From positions 336,565 to 352,178 of the forward strand of contig FR901028.1 of assembly GCA_000437555.1 (NCBI GenBank): a stretch of 15,614 bases of DNA. The letters run 5' to 3'. Of the stretch, positions 1 to 5,447 are shown piece after piece. The notes beneath the pieces were generated by a model. That model was not told where the DNA came from and made no database searches. It saw nothing but the letters and a program-made list of their open reading frames with translations. Position numbers and translations under genes: made by a program. Each line of letters starts with the position of its first letter. Positions within the stretch are counted from its first letter, which is position 1. The DNA comes from Acidaminococcus sp. CAG:917. GTDB lineage: Bacteria > Bacillota > Clostridia > Christensenellales > CAG-917.

Positions 1-1160
1 GTACTATCGGCCACGTTGACCACGGTAAGACTACCCTTACCGCAGCAATCACCATGTATTGTGCTTCAAAGGGCTTGGCAAAAGTTATGAAATACGACGA
101 AATCGATAAGGCCCCTGAAGAAAAAGCAAGAGGAATCACAATCAACACCGCACACGTCGAATACGAAACCCCGACCCGTCACTATGCACACGTTGACTGC
201 CCCGGACACGCTGACTACGTTAAGAACATGATTACCGGTGCCGCTCAGATGGACGGCGCAATCTTGGTTGTCGCGGCATCCGACGGTCCTATGCCTCAGA
301 CCAGAGAGCACATTCTTTTGGCAAGACAGGTTGGTGTTCCTTACATCGTAGTTTTCTTGAACAAGTGCGACCAAGTCGACGACGAAGAGCTCTTGGAGCT
401 CGTCGAAATGGAAGTTCGTGAACTCCTCAACGAGTACGGATTCCCCGGCGACGATACGCCTATCATCAGAGGTTCGGCTCTTAAGGCTTCCGAAGCATTG
501 CTCGCAGGCAAGAACGACGATCCTTCACTCGAGTGCATTCAAAAGTTGCTCGACGCTGTCGATTCCTACATTCCGGAACCCAAGCGTGACACCGATCAAC
601 CCTTCTTGATGCCTGTTGAAGACGTCTTCACCATCACCGGACGTGGCACCGTTGCTACCGGTAGAGTTGAAAGAGGATGCCTCAAGCTCAATGACAAAGT
701 CGAAATCGTCGGTATCAAGAAAGAAAAACAAGAAACCGTCGTTACCGGTATCGAAATGTTCCGTAAACTCCTTGACGAGGCTGTCGCAGGCGACAACATC
801 GGCGCACTTTTGCGTGGTATTCAAAGAACGGATATCGAAAGAGGACAGGTTTTGGCTAAGCCCGGCACTATTCATCCCCACACCAAGTTCACCGCTCAGG
901 TTTACGTTTTGACCAAGGATGAAGGCGGCCGTCACACTGCTTTCTTCGACGGATATCGTCCTCAGTTCTACTTCAGAACAACCGACGTTACCGGAACGAT
1001 CAAATTGCCTGAAGGCGTCGAAATGGTTATGCCCGGCGATAACATCGATATGGAAATCACCCTTATCACGCCTATCGCTATCGAGCAAGGTCTCCGTTTC
1101 GCTATCCGTGAAGGCGGCAGAACAGTCGGTTCGGGCGTTGTATCAAAGATAATCGAATAA
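1..1160 (+). CDS. tuf: Elongation factor Tu, 5'-truncated by window edge
   Basis: GTPase that delivers aminoacyl-tRNA to the ribosomal A site. The reading frame enters at base 3 and starts inside the P-loop region, with the G1 motif GHVDHGKT at about bases 12-35. Other G-domain motifs follow: RGITI (switch I, about 129-143), DCPGH (195-209), NKCD (360-371) and SALKA. The two beta-barrel domains come next and the protein ends in GSGVVSKIIE, the normal EF-Tu C-terminus. 385 residues are visible; compared with the usual 394-400, only about 15 N-terminal residues lie outside the window. No frameshift is seen. tuf usually lies beside fusA, or upstream of a tRNA-Trp/secE block; here rpmG and secE follow and no tRNA gene is visible. 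The promoter is outside the window. Identification is secure; whether a second tuf copy exists cannot be seen. Confidence 0.98.
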   Translation, partial: TIGHVDHGKTTLTAAITMYCASKGLAKVMKYDEIDKAPEEKARGITINTAHVEYETPTRHYAHVDCPGHADYVKNMITGAAQMDGAILVVAASDGPMPQTREHILLARQVGVPYIVVFLNKCDQVDDEELLELVEMEVRELLNEYGFPGDDTPIIRGSALKASEALLAGKNDDPSLECIQKLLDAVDSYIPEPKRDTDQPFLMPVEDVFTITGRGTVATGRVERGCLKLNDKVEIVGIKKEKQETVVTGIEMFRKLLDEAVAGDNIGALLRGIQRTDIERGQVLAKPGTIHPHTKFTAQVYVLTKDEGGRHTAFFDGYRPQFYFRTTDVTGTIKLPEGVEMVMPGDNIDMEITLITPIAIEQGLRFAIREGGRTVGSGVVSKIIE

Positions 1161-1179
1161 TCAGTCTTTCAAACAGCTT

Positions 1180-1211
1180 CTATGCGTGACGGCTTTTGCC
1201 GTCGCGCATAG
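1180..1211 (+). other. Hairpin between tuf and rpmG
   Basis: A long inverted repeat: 1180-1193 pairs with 1198-1211 around a tttt loop. The outer seven pairs (ctatgcg/cgcatag) are perfect and the whole stem is 14 bp with one G-T wobble. No T-run follows, so it is not a standard intrinsic terminator for the + strand. It could be an mRNA-processing or stability element, or a weak pause site that sets the expression of EF-Tu against the downstream rpmG-secE-nusG genes. The structure is seen directly; the role is inferred. Confidence 0.6.
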
Positions 1212-1240
1212 TATGCCGTAGAAAGCGGGAGGAGGCTAAA

Positions 1241-1405
1241 ATGGCTCAAAAAGAAAATAGAGTCAAAATCACGCTGGCTTGCACCGAATGTAATCAGCGC
1301 AACTACAACTTAGATAAAAACAAGAAAAAGCATCCCGACAGAATGGAATTGAACAAATATTGTCGTTTTTGCAAAAAACACACCTTACATAAAGAAACAA
1401 AGTAA
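1241..1405 (+). CDS. rpmG: 50S ribosomal protein L33 (zinc-binding type)
   Basis: Small protein of the large ribosomal subunit, near the E site. The 54-residue product begins MAQKENRVKI and carries two CxxC pairs (C14/C17 and C41/C44), so it is the zinc-binding (C+) form. The ATG at 1241 is chosen because a strong GGGAGGAGG lies 5-13 bases upstream and the protein then has the usual L33 length; a longer in-frame reading from about 1196 would start inside the upstream hairpin and add non-L33 residues. It is followed after 16 bases by secE, the common rpmG-secE-nusG order. Bacteria often carry a second, zinc-free L33 paralogue elsewhere, which this window cannot show. Confidence 0.95.
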   Translation: MAQKENRVKITLACTECNQRNYNLDKNKKKHPDRMELNKYCRFCKKHTLHKETK

Positions 1406-1421
1406 GGGTTAGGAGGCTGTA

Positions 1422-2156
1422 ATGGCAAAAGATATGCCTGAAAATAAAGACCTGATGGAAAATAAGGACGCCGAAACTCAAGCGGAAGAAATCAAAGACG
1501 CACAAACCGTCGAAAGCGATTCTGCCGATACTGTTTCGGATACCGAAGTCGAAACCGAAGCCGTCGACGGAGCTACCGTAGACTCTGAGGAACAAATCGA
1601 CGAAGTTACCCTGTCCGAAGACGAAGTATTGTCGGAAGACGGCGTTGCGTCCGACGACGTTCAAAATAGCGTCGAAGAAGTTTCAGACAATCAGGTTTTG
1701 GACTCCGAAACCGTTGGCGAGGCTCAAGAAGACGCAACGGTCGACGAAAGCGCACAGACTCCCGAAGTCAAAACTTTAAAGTCGGTAAAGGCTAAAAATA
1801 AAAAGAATCAAAAGACGGAAGAACCCGTGCCTGTTCGTATCGAACAGCGTCCCGATACCTCGAGCGTGTCTAAAGCCGCTACCGAGAAAAAAGCCAAGCA
1901 GGCTAAGAAAGCAGACAAGACGGGCAAGAAGCCGAGAAGAAATATCTTTAAGAGTATCGGCAAAGGTATCAAGGGCATTATTTCCGAGCTTAAAAAGGTC
2001 ACTTGGCCGAAAGGAAAATCCGTTTTTTCATCAACGGGTATAGTTATTTTCGTCGTTGTGTTATTCCTTGTGGTCCTTTTTGCAATGGACTATGTTTTAT
2101 TCGGCCTTTTGTCATTGTTAATGGGTAACGGCTGGGTAAGTTTGGGTATAGCCTAA
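1422..2156 (+). CDS. secE: Preprotein translocase subunit SecE with long charged N-terminal extension
   Basis: SecE clamps and stabilises SecY in the membrane translocon. The C-terminal part is a standard single-span SecE: an amphipathic helix around residues 176-196 with the signature ELKKVTWP (189-196), then a hydrophobic segment at about 206-235. The product is 244 residues, however, while single-span bacterial SecE is usually about 60-80 and the E. coli three-span form 127. Residues 1-117 are strongly acidic (Glu, Asp, Ser, Thr, Val), and residues 118-174 switch to Lys-rich and basic. The ATG at 1422 has an AGGAGG eight bases upstream and no break divides the extension from the core. The extension should be cytoplasmic and looks disordered. 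It lies between rpmG and nusG, as is typical. The SecE identity is secure; the role of the extension is unknown. Confidence 0.93.
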   Translation: MAKDMPENKDLMENKDAETQAEEIKDAQTVESDSADTVSDTEVETEAVDGATVDSEEQIDEVTLSEDEVLSEDGVASDDVQNSVEEVSDNQVLDSETVGEAQEDATVDESAQTPEVKTLKSVKAKNKKNQKTEEPVPVRIEQRPDTSSVSKAATEKKAKQAKKADKTGKKPRRNIFKSIGKGIKGIISELKKVTWPKGKSVFSSTGIVIFVVVLFLVVLFAMDYVLFGLLSLLMGNGWVSLGIA

Positions 2157-2170
2157 ACGAAGGAGCAACA

Positions 2171-2698
2171 ATGGATAATAATAAAGATTTAGAACCACAA
2201 TGGTATGTTCTCCACATCAACACAGGCTATGAGAATGTGGTAGAAGAAAATCTTCACAATATGATTGAGAACAATAACCTTCAAGATTATATTGTCGACG
2301 TCAAAATTCCTGTCGAAGAAGAATTCAACGAAAAAAAGAAAAAAGTCGTTCAGAAAAAGAAGTTCCCCAACTATGTGTTCATAAAAATGATTTATACAAA
2401 CGATATTTGGTTCAGAGTCACGGGAACGAGAGGCGTTACGGGCTTTGTAGGGCCTAAGGGAAGACCGCTTCCTTTGCTTCCCGACGAAGTGAAGAGAATG
2501 GGACTCGAAGTTATCGACGTTGAGGATTTTGACATAAAAGTAGGGGACAGCGTCAAAGTTGTTTCCGGTCCGCTTGAAGGTTTCATCGGCGTAGTCGAAG
2601 AAATCAGCGGAGAAAAACAAAAGGTAAAAGTTACCGTTCAGATGTTCGGCAGAGAAACGCCTGTCGAGCTCGACTTCTCTCAAGTAGAGAAATTATAA
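2171..2698 (+). CDS. nusG: Transcription termination/antitermination protein NusG
   Basis: Binds RNA polymerase through its NGN domain and couples transcription to partners such as Rho or S10 through its KOW domain. The 175-residue product has the NGN start PQWYVLHINTGYE (residues 9-21), the typical FPNYVFIKM segment and GVTGFVGPKGRPLPL, then the KOW domain with VGDSVKVVSGPLEGFIG (about 124-140). There is no inserted extra domain as found in Thermotoga or some Actinobacteria. The start has a GGAG five bases upstream and lies 14 bases after secE. The operon partners secE and rplK are the conserved neighbours. It is ordinary in length and sequence. Confidence 0.97.
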   Translation: MDNNKDLEPQWYVLHINTGYENVVEENLHNMIENNNLQDYIVDVKIPVEEEFNEKKKKVVQKKKFPNYVFIKMIYTNDIWFRVTGTRGVTGFVGPKGRPLPLLPDEVKRMGLEVIDVEDFDIKVGDSVKVVSGPLEGFIGVVEEISGEKQKVKVTVQMFGRETPVELDFSQVEKL

Positions 2699-2705
2699 TT
2701 TAAAG

Positions 2706-2744
2706 GTGGGAGAAAGAAAATCCTTTATTCTTTCGGAAAACCAC
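2706..2744 (+). promoter_or_regulatory. Probable L1-binding autoregulatory site before rplK
   Basis: In the nusG-rplK gap, gtgg (2706-2709) pairs with ccac (2741-2744). An inner 7-bp helix, gaaagaa (2712-2718) with ttctttc (2728-2734), is separated from it by an asymmetric internal loop with GA on the left and GGAAAA on the right. Two short helices around an asymmetric loop, with GTGGGAG on the 5' side, match the general form of L1 mRNA sites that mimic the 23S L1 stalk. L1 is known to repress the L11-L1 operon in several bacteria. The pairing is seen; the ligand is inferred. Confidence 0.5.
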
Positions 2745-2761
2745 GTTAGTCAGGAGGATAT

Positions 2762-3187
2762 ATGGCTAAAAAGATTACGGCAGTAGTTAAACTGCAATTA
2801 CCTGCGGGTAAAGCAACTCCGGGACCTCCCGTCGGTTCGTCACTCGGACCTCACGGTATTAACATCCCGGCATTCACTAAGGAATTCAATGAAAAAACCG
2901 CCTCTCAGGCAGGACTCATCATTCCTGTTGTCATTACGATTTATGCAGACCGTTCGTTTACTTTCATTATGAAAACCCCGCCTGCGCCCGTTCTCATTCT
3001 CAAAGCCTTGGGAATCGAAAGCGGCTCGGGTGTTCCCAATAAAAACAAAGTCGGCAAGTTGACAAAAGAGCAAGTGCAAAAGATTGCCGAAACAAAAATG
3101 GTAGACTTAAATGCGGCGTCGCTTGAAGCAGCTATGAGCATGATTAAAGGCACCGCTCGCAGCATGGGCATCGAGGTCGAGGAGTAA
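2762..3187 (+). CDS. rplK: 50S ribosomal protein L11
   Basis: Builds the GTPase-associated centre with 23S rRNA and L10. The 141-residue product is of normal length. The N-terminal domain contains KLQLPAGKATPGPPVG and LGPHGINI, including the Pro-rich face to which thiopeptides bind; the C-terminal RNA-binding domain contains KTPPAPVLILKALG and the end SMGIEVEE. The start at 2762 has AGGAGG seven bases upstream. It is followed by rplA after 11 bases, so the pair forms the usual L11-L1 unit, probably controlled by L1 through the site just upstream. Nothing is missing or unusual. Confidence 0.98.
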   Translation: MAKKITAVVKLQLPAGKATPGPPVGSSLGPHGINIPAFTKEFNEKTASQAGLIIPVVITIYADRSFTFIMKTPPAPVLILKALGIESGSGVPNKNKVGKLTKEQVQKIAETKMVDLNAASLEAAMSMIKGTARSMGIEVEE

Positions 3188-3198
3188 GGAGGAGTATT

Positions 3199-3888
3199 AT
3201 GAGTAAAGGTAAGAATTATATCGAAAGTTCAAAAATCATAGACAAGTCCAAATCTTACGAATCCGCCGACGCTCTGCAGCTTGTCATCGATACCGCGAAA
3301 GCGAAGTTTGACGAAACAATCGAACTTCACGTTAAACTCGGTGTTGACCCCCGTCACGCAGACCAACAGGTCAGAGGCGTCGTCGTTCTTCCGAACGGAA
3401 CGGGTAAAAAAGTCAAGGTTTTGGTTATCGCAAAGGGCGATAAGGCAGATGCCGCTCAAAAGGCCGGCGCAGACTATGTCGGTGCTGAAGAGTATATAGC
3501 AAAAATCCAAAACGAAAACTGGTTCGACTTCGACGTTATCGTTACCACTCCCGATATGATGGGAGCTCTCGGAAGAATAGCGAAAATTTTAGGACCTAAG
3601 GGTCTTATGCCGAACCCCAAATCCGGAACTGTTACCCCCGACGTTGCAAAAGCAATCGCCGATATCAAAGCCGGTAAGGTTGAATACAGACTCGACAAAT
3701 CCGCTATCATTCACGTCACCATCGGCAAAAAGTCTTTCGGAACTCAAAAACTTCTCGAAAACTTCGACACCGTTATGGAAGCAATCGTAAAGGCTAAGCC
3801 GGCAGCGGCAAAAGGTCAATACATTAAGTCCGTTTTCGTTGCGTCTACGATGGGACCGTCGGTCAAAGTCGGATATAAAGCAAACTAA
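3199..3888 (+). CDS. rplA: 50S ribosomal protein L1
   Basis: Forms the mobile L1 stalk that helps E-site tRNA leave, and in many bacteria represses its own operon by binding mRNA. The 229-residue product has the normal length and family signatures: GVDPRHADQQVRG (about 49-61), LPNGTGKKVKVLV, the ILGPKGLMPNPKSGTVT signature (about 131-147) and the C-terminal ASTMGPSVKV. The GGAGGAG ribosome site lies seven bases before the ATG. It is the last gene before a separate promoter and leader that drive rplJ-rplL, so rplK-rplA and rplJ-rplL can be regulated separately. Confidence 0.98.
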   Translation: MSKGKNYIESSKIIDKSKSYESADALQLVIDTAKAKFDETIELHVKLGVDPRHADQQVRGVVVLPNGTGKKVKVLVIAKGDKADAAQKAGADYVGAEEYIAKIQNENWFDFDVIVTTPDMMGALGRIAKILGPKGLMPNPKSGTVTPDVAKAIADIKAGKVEYRLDKSAIIHVTIGKKSFGTQKLLENFDTVMEAIVKAKPAAAKGQYIKSVFVASTMGPSVKVGYKAN

Positions 3889-3906
3889 TTCAACCGCGTT
3901 ATTTTG

Positions 3907-3935
3907 TTGACAGATAAACGAAAAATTATTATAAT
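3907..3935 (+). promoter_or_regulatory. Perfect-consensus sigma-A promoter for rplJ-rplL
   Basis: TTGACA at 3907-3912 and TATAAT at 3930-3935, with exactly 17 bases between, is a full match to the housekeeping promoter consensus. Transcription should start near 3942, just before the L10 leader. It lies 19 bases after the rplA stop codon, so rplJ-rplL gets extra transcripts over rplK-rplA. That fits the need for four or more copies of L7/L12 per ribosome. Confidence 0.88.
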
Positions 3936-3944
3936 TTAAATAAT

Positions 3945-4050
3945 CTAAATGCCGAAGACAGCAAGTGCGAAAGCTTAAAACCAAAATGCTTGCCGAGGAA
4001 TTACACGAAACACAAGTGTCGTTCTGCTTTGGCGTGCGACACTTTTTTGT
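3945..4050 (+). ncRNA. L10 leader (ribosomal protein leader of rplJ-rplL)
   Basis: The untranslated segment contains the conserved L10-leader core: gccgaagacagcaagtgc at 3951-3968 and tgcttgccgagg at about 3988-3998, with gcaag (3961-3965) pairing with cttgc (3989-3993). A terminator hairpin follows at 4014-4048. In Bacillus, L10 in complex with L7/L12 binds such a leader and promotes attenuation. Position (directly before rplJ), conserved core and the terminator all agree, so I regard this as a known class of element rather than a new one. Confidence 0.85.
4014..4048 (+). terminator. Attenuator terminator in the rplJ leader
   Basis: aagtgtcg (4014-4021) pairs perfectly with cgacactt (4037-4044) around a 15-base loop, and a T-run ends at 4048. 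A competing helix gcgac (4036-4040) with gtcgc (4049-4053) would sequester the T-run. The hairpin lies in the rplJ leader, 26 bases before the start codon, so it is an attenuator rather than an operon end. Confidence 0.8.
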
Positions 4051-4074
4051 CGCCTATTCTTTAAGGAGGTTACA

Positions 4075-4572
4075 ATGGCATCATCACAGATTATCGAAGA
4101 AAAGAAACAGATTGTTGAAGGCATCAAAGAGAAAATTTCTTCCGCTCAAGGTATCGTTTTGGTGAACTACGTAGGACTTACCGTAGAGCAGGACACGGCT
4201 ATGCGTTCCGAACTCAGGAAAAACGGCATCGAATATTGCGTTCTCAAAAACAGACTTGTGCAAAGAGCTTTCAATGATTTAGGCTTTACCGATTTCGACG
4301 CATATCTCAACGGACCGACCGCTGTCGCTTTTTGCAAAGACGACTGCGTAACTCCCTGTAAACTTATGACTCAATCCGCAGAAAAATATCCTAAAATGGA
4401 AATCAAATGCGGTATGATTGACGGAAAGTTTGCAGATAAAGCTCTTGTAAATCAATATGCTAAATTGCCGTCGAAAGAACAGCTCATCACCAATTGTGTG
4501 TTCGCTCTCAGCGGACTTGTCAGAGGTCTTGCAGTTTGCCTTAACAAAATTGCAGAAAAAGAAAATAACTAA
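4075..4572 (+). CDS. rplJ: 50S ribosomal protein L10
   Basis: Anchors the L7/L12 dimers to the ribosome at the base of the stalk and, with them, represses its own mRNA. The 165-residue protein has the N-terminal rRNA-binding domain (IVLVNYVGLTVEQ, LRKNGIEYCVLKNRL, NGPTAVAF) and the C-terminal helix that holds L7/L12 (about 137-162). It has an unusual number of Cys residues (six) for L10, probably without meaning. The ribosome site AAGGAGG is eight bases upstream. It is followed by rplL after 35 bases, as usual. Confidence 0.97.
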   Translation: MASSQIIEEKKQIVEGIKEKISSAQGIVLVNYVGLTVEQDTAMRSELRKNGIEYCVLKNRLVQRAFNDLGFTDFDAYLNGPTAVAFCKDDCVTPCKLMTQSAEKYPKMEIKCGMIDGKFADKALVNQYAKLPSKEQLITNCVFALSGLVRGLAVCLNKIAEKENN

Positions 4573-4607
4573 TTTAAATTTTATCATTTTATCGGAGGAT
4601 ATTTAAA

Positions 4608-4982
4608 ATGGCAGATACAAAGAAATTTATCGAAGAAATCAAAAATATGACCGTTCTCGAATTGTCGGAATTGGTTAAAGCAATCGAAGAGGAATTCGGC
4701 GTAAGCGCAGCGGCACCTATCGCAGTTGCGGCAGCACCCGCAGCAGGCGCGGCAGCGGCAGCTGAAGAGAAGACGGAGTTTGACGTCGTTTTGACTTCGG
4801 CAGGCGGAAACAAAGTTGCAGTTATCAAAGCTGTTAAAGATGCAACCGGCCTCGGACTTGTCGAAGCAAAAGCTATCGTCGACGGTGCTCCTAAGACAAT
4901 CAAGGAAGGCGTTTCTAAAGAAATCGCTGAAGAACTCGTCAAGAAGCTCAAGGACGCAGGTGCTGAAGCTGAAATGAAATAA
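4608..4982 (+). CDS. rplL: 50S ribosomal protein L7/L12
   Basis: Stalk protein, present in several copies, that recruits and stimulates translational GTPases such as the EF-Tu encoded upstream. The 124-residue product has an N-terminal dimerisation domain (residues 1-33), an Ala-rich flexible hinge (about 34-53) and the C-terminal domain with EKTEFDVVL, NKVAVIKAVK and GLGLVEAKAIVDGAP. Length and composition are normal. The start has CGGAGG eight bases upstream. In most bacteria rpoB follows; here a terminator ends the operon about 80 bases downstream. Confidence 0.98.
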   Translation: MADTKKFIEEIKNMTVLELSELVKAIEEEFGVSAAAPIAVAAAPAAGAAAAAEEKTEFDVVLTSAGGNKVAVIKAVKDATGLGLVEAKAIVDGAPKTIKEGVSKEIAEELVKKLKDAGAEAEMK

Positions 4983-5060
4983 GTTTGACGCCTTGATTTA
5001 AAGGCGATAAACTCTCCCTTTAAAGCCGTATCGGCAGAAAAGGGAATATCCAAAAAAATT

Positions 5061-5089
5061 AAATCCCGACAAATAGTCGGGATTTTTTT
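5061..5089 (+). terminator. Intrinsic terminator after rplL
   Basis: aaatcccgac (5061-5070) pairs perfectly with gtcgggattt (5076-5085) around a 5-base loop, and a run of seven T ends at 5089. This is a strong Rho-independent terminator for the rplJ-rplL transcript. The same stem recurs after dut at 8755-8783. Confidence 0.92.
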
Positions 5090-5365
5090 AACGCCTTTCG
5101 GATTATAGGCGGCAGGGAATATTAAATTCGTAGCGTTATAAAGGTTATACAGATTTAAAATCGTCAAGCCAAAACGTAACAAAAACAGGGCGTATAGGCA
5201 GAAAAATAAGCATAAACGAAATTTGACTCCCGATAAAGGCAATATAATAAATAAAAGAGTGGCAATATAATATATTGGCAAAACCATTAACGCTTATAAG
5301 GTAACGCCGAGGGAGTGCGAAAAAGGCGGAATCCCCGTCGTCAGTATAAAATTTTTTTATATTTA

Positions 5366-5381
5366 ATACTATATATAGTGG
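5366..5381 (+). promoter_or_regulatory. NrdR-box candidate 1
   Basis: atactatatatagtgg matches the NrdR box consensus acaCwAtATnTwGTGt at nearly every position; the departures are T at position 2 and G at position 16. It lies just upstream of the -35 element of the nrdD promoter. NrdR is the zinc/ATP-cone repressor that controls ribonucleotide reductase genes in most bacteria. The nrdR gene itself is not in the window. Confidence 0.75.
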
Positions 5382-5388
5382 TAAAACG

Positions 5389-5418
5389 TTGACAAAAACA
5401 CAATATGTGATATAGAAT
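5389..5418 (+). promoter_or_regulatory. Promoter of the nrdD-nrdG-dut operon
   Basis: A perfect -35 TTGACA (5389-5394) is followed by tatagaat. The -10 can be read as TAGAAT (5413-5418, 18-base spacer, five of six matches) or TATAGA (5411-5416, 16-base spacer). The second NrdR-type box covers the spacer. The predicted transcript would start about 25 bases before the nrdD start codon, so the leader is very short and no riboswitch fits within it. Confidence 0.7.
5398..5413 (+). promoter_or_regulatory. NrdR-box candidate 2, inside the promoter spacer
   Basis: acacaatatgtgatat agrees with the NrdR consensus at about 13 of 16 positions. It starts 32 bases after box 1, close to three helical turns, which is the spacing expected of paired NrdR boxes. 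Its place between -35 and -10 would block RNA polymerase when occupied. Confidence 0.65.
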
Positions 5419-5447
5419 TAGACGAAACAGACATCAGGAGGCAGAAA

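Larger units (their letters stand above)
4983..5447 (+). other. Gene-free region between rplL and nrdD
   Basis: 465 bases without a convincing gene. In order it holds a small hairpin cgcctt/aaggcg (4989-4994 with 5001-5006), a second hairpin (5015-5021 with 5039-5045, plus inner gccg/cggc), the intrinsic terminator at 5061-5089, and an A+T-rich stretch with the repeated word ggcaatataata (5238-5249 and 5261-5272). After these come an imperfect stem at 5304-5341 and the nrdD promoter with two NrdR-type boxes. I see no trace of rpoB. Confidence 0.7.

Noticed and set aside
525..1088. Leftward frame of 187 codons opposite tuf
   Set aside because: It is a shadow of highly biased codon use in tuf, with no independent start signal or family resemblance.
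1161..1240. tRNA gene between tuf and rpmG/secE, as in several bacteria
   Set aside because: The gap is 80 bases and holds only a simple hairpin; there is no cloverleaf or TTCGA-type T-loop.
3965..4165. Short frame across the rplJ leader
   Set aside because: It lies in the L10 leader and attenuator, then overlaps rplJ in another frame; no ribosome site.
4708..4765. Ala-rich low-complexity stretch in rplL
   Set aside because: It is the normal flexible hinge of L7/L12.
5223..5248. Possible second promoter for nrdD (TTGACT with TATAAT)
   Set aside because: The spacer is only 14 bases, too short for normal sigma-A promoters, and a better promoter lies at 5389-5418.
4589..5287. Leftward open frame of 232 codons opposite rplL with a hydrophobic start
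   Set aside because: Its second half is the exact complement of rplL and the first half runs across the intrinsic terminator. There is no good ribosome site before its start.
5281..5447. Cobalamin or other riboswitch before nrdD
   Set aside because: No B12 box or other known core was found, and the predicted transcript starts only about 25 bases before the gene.
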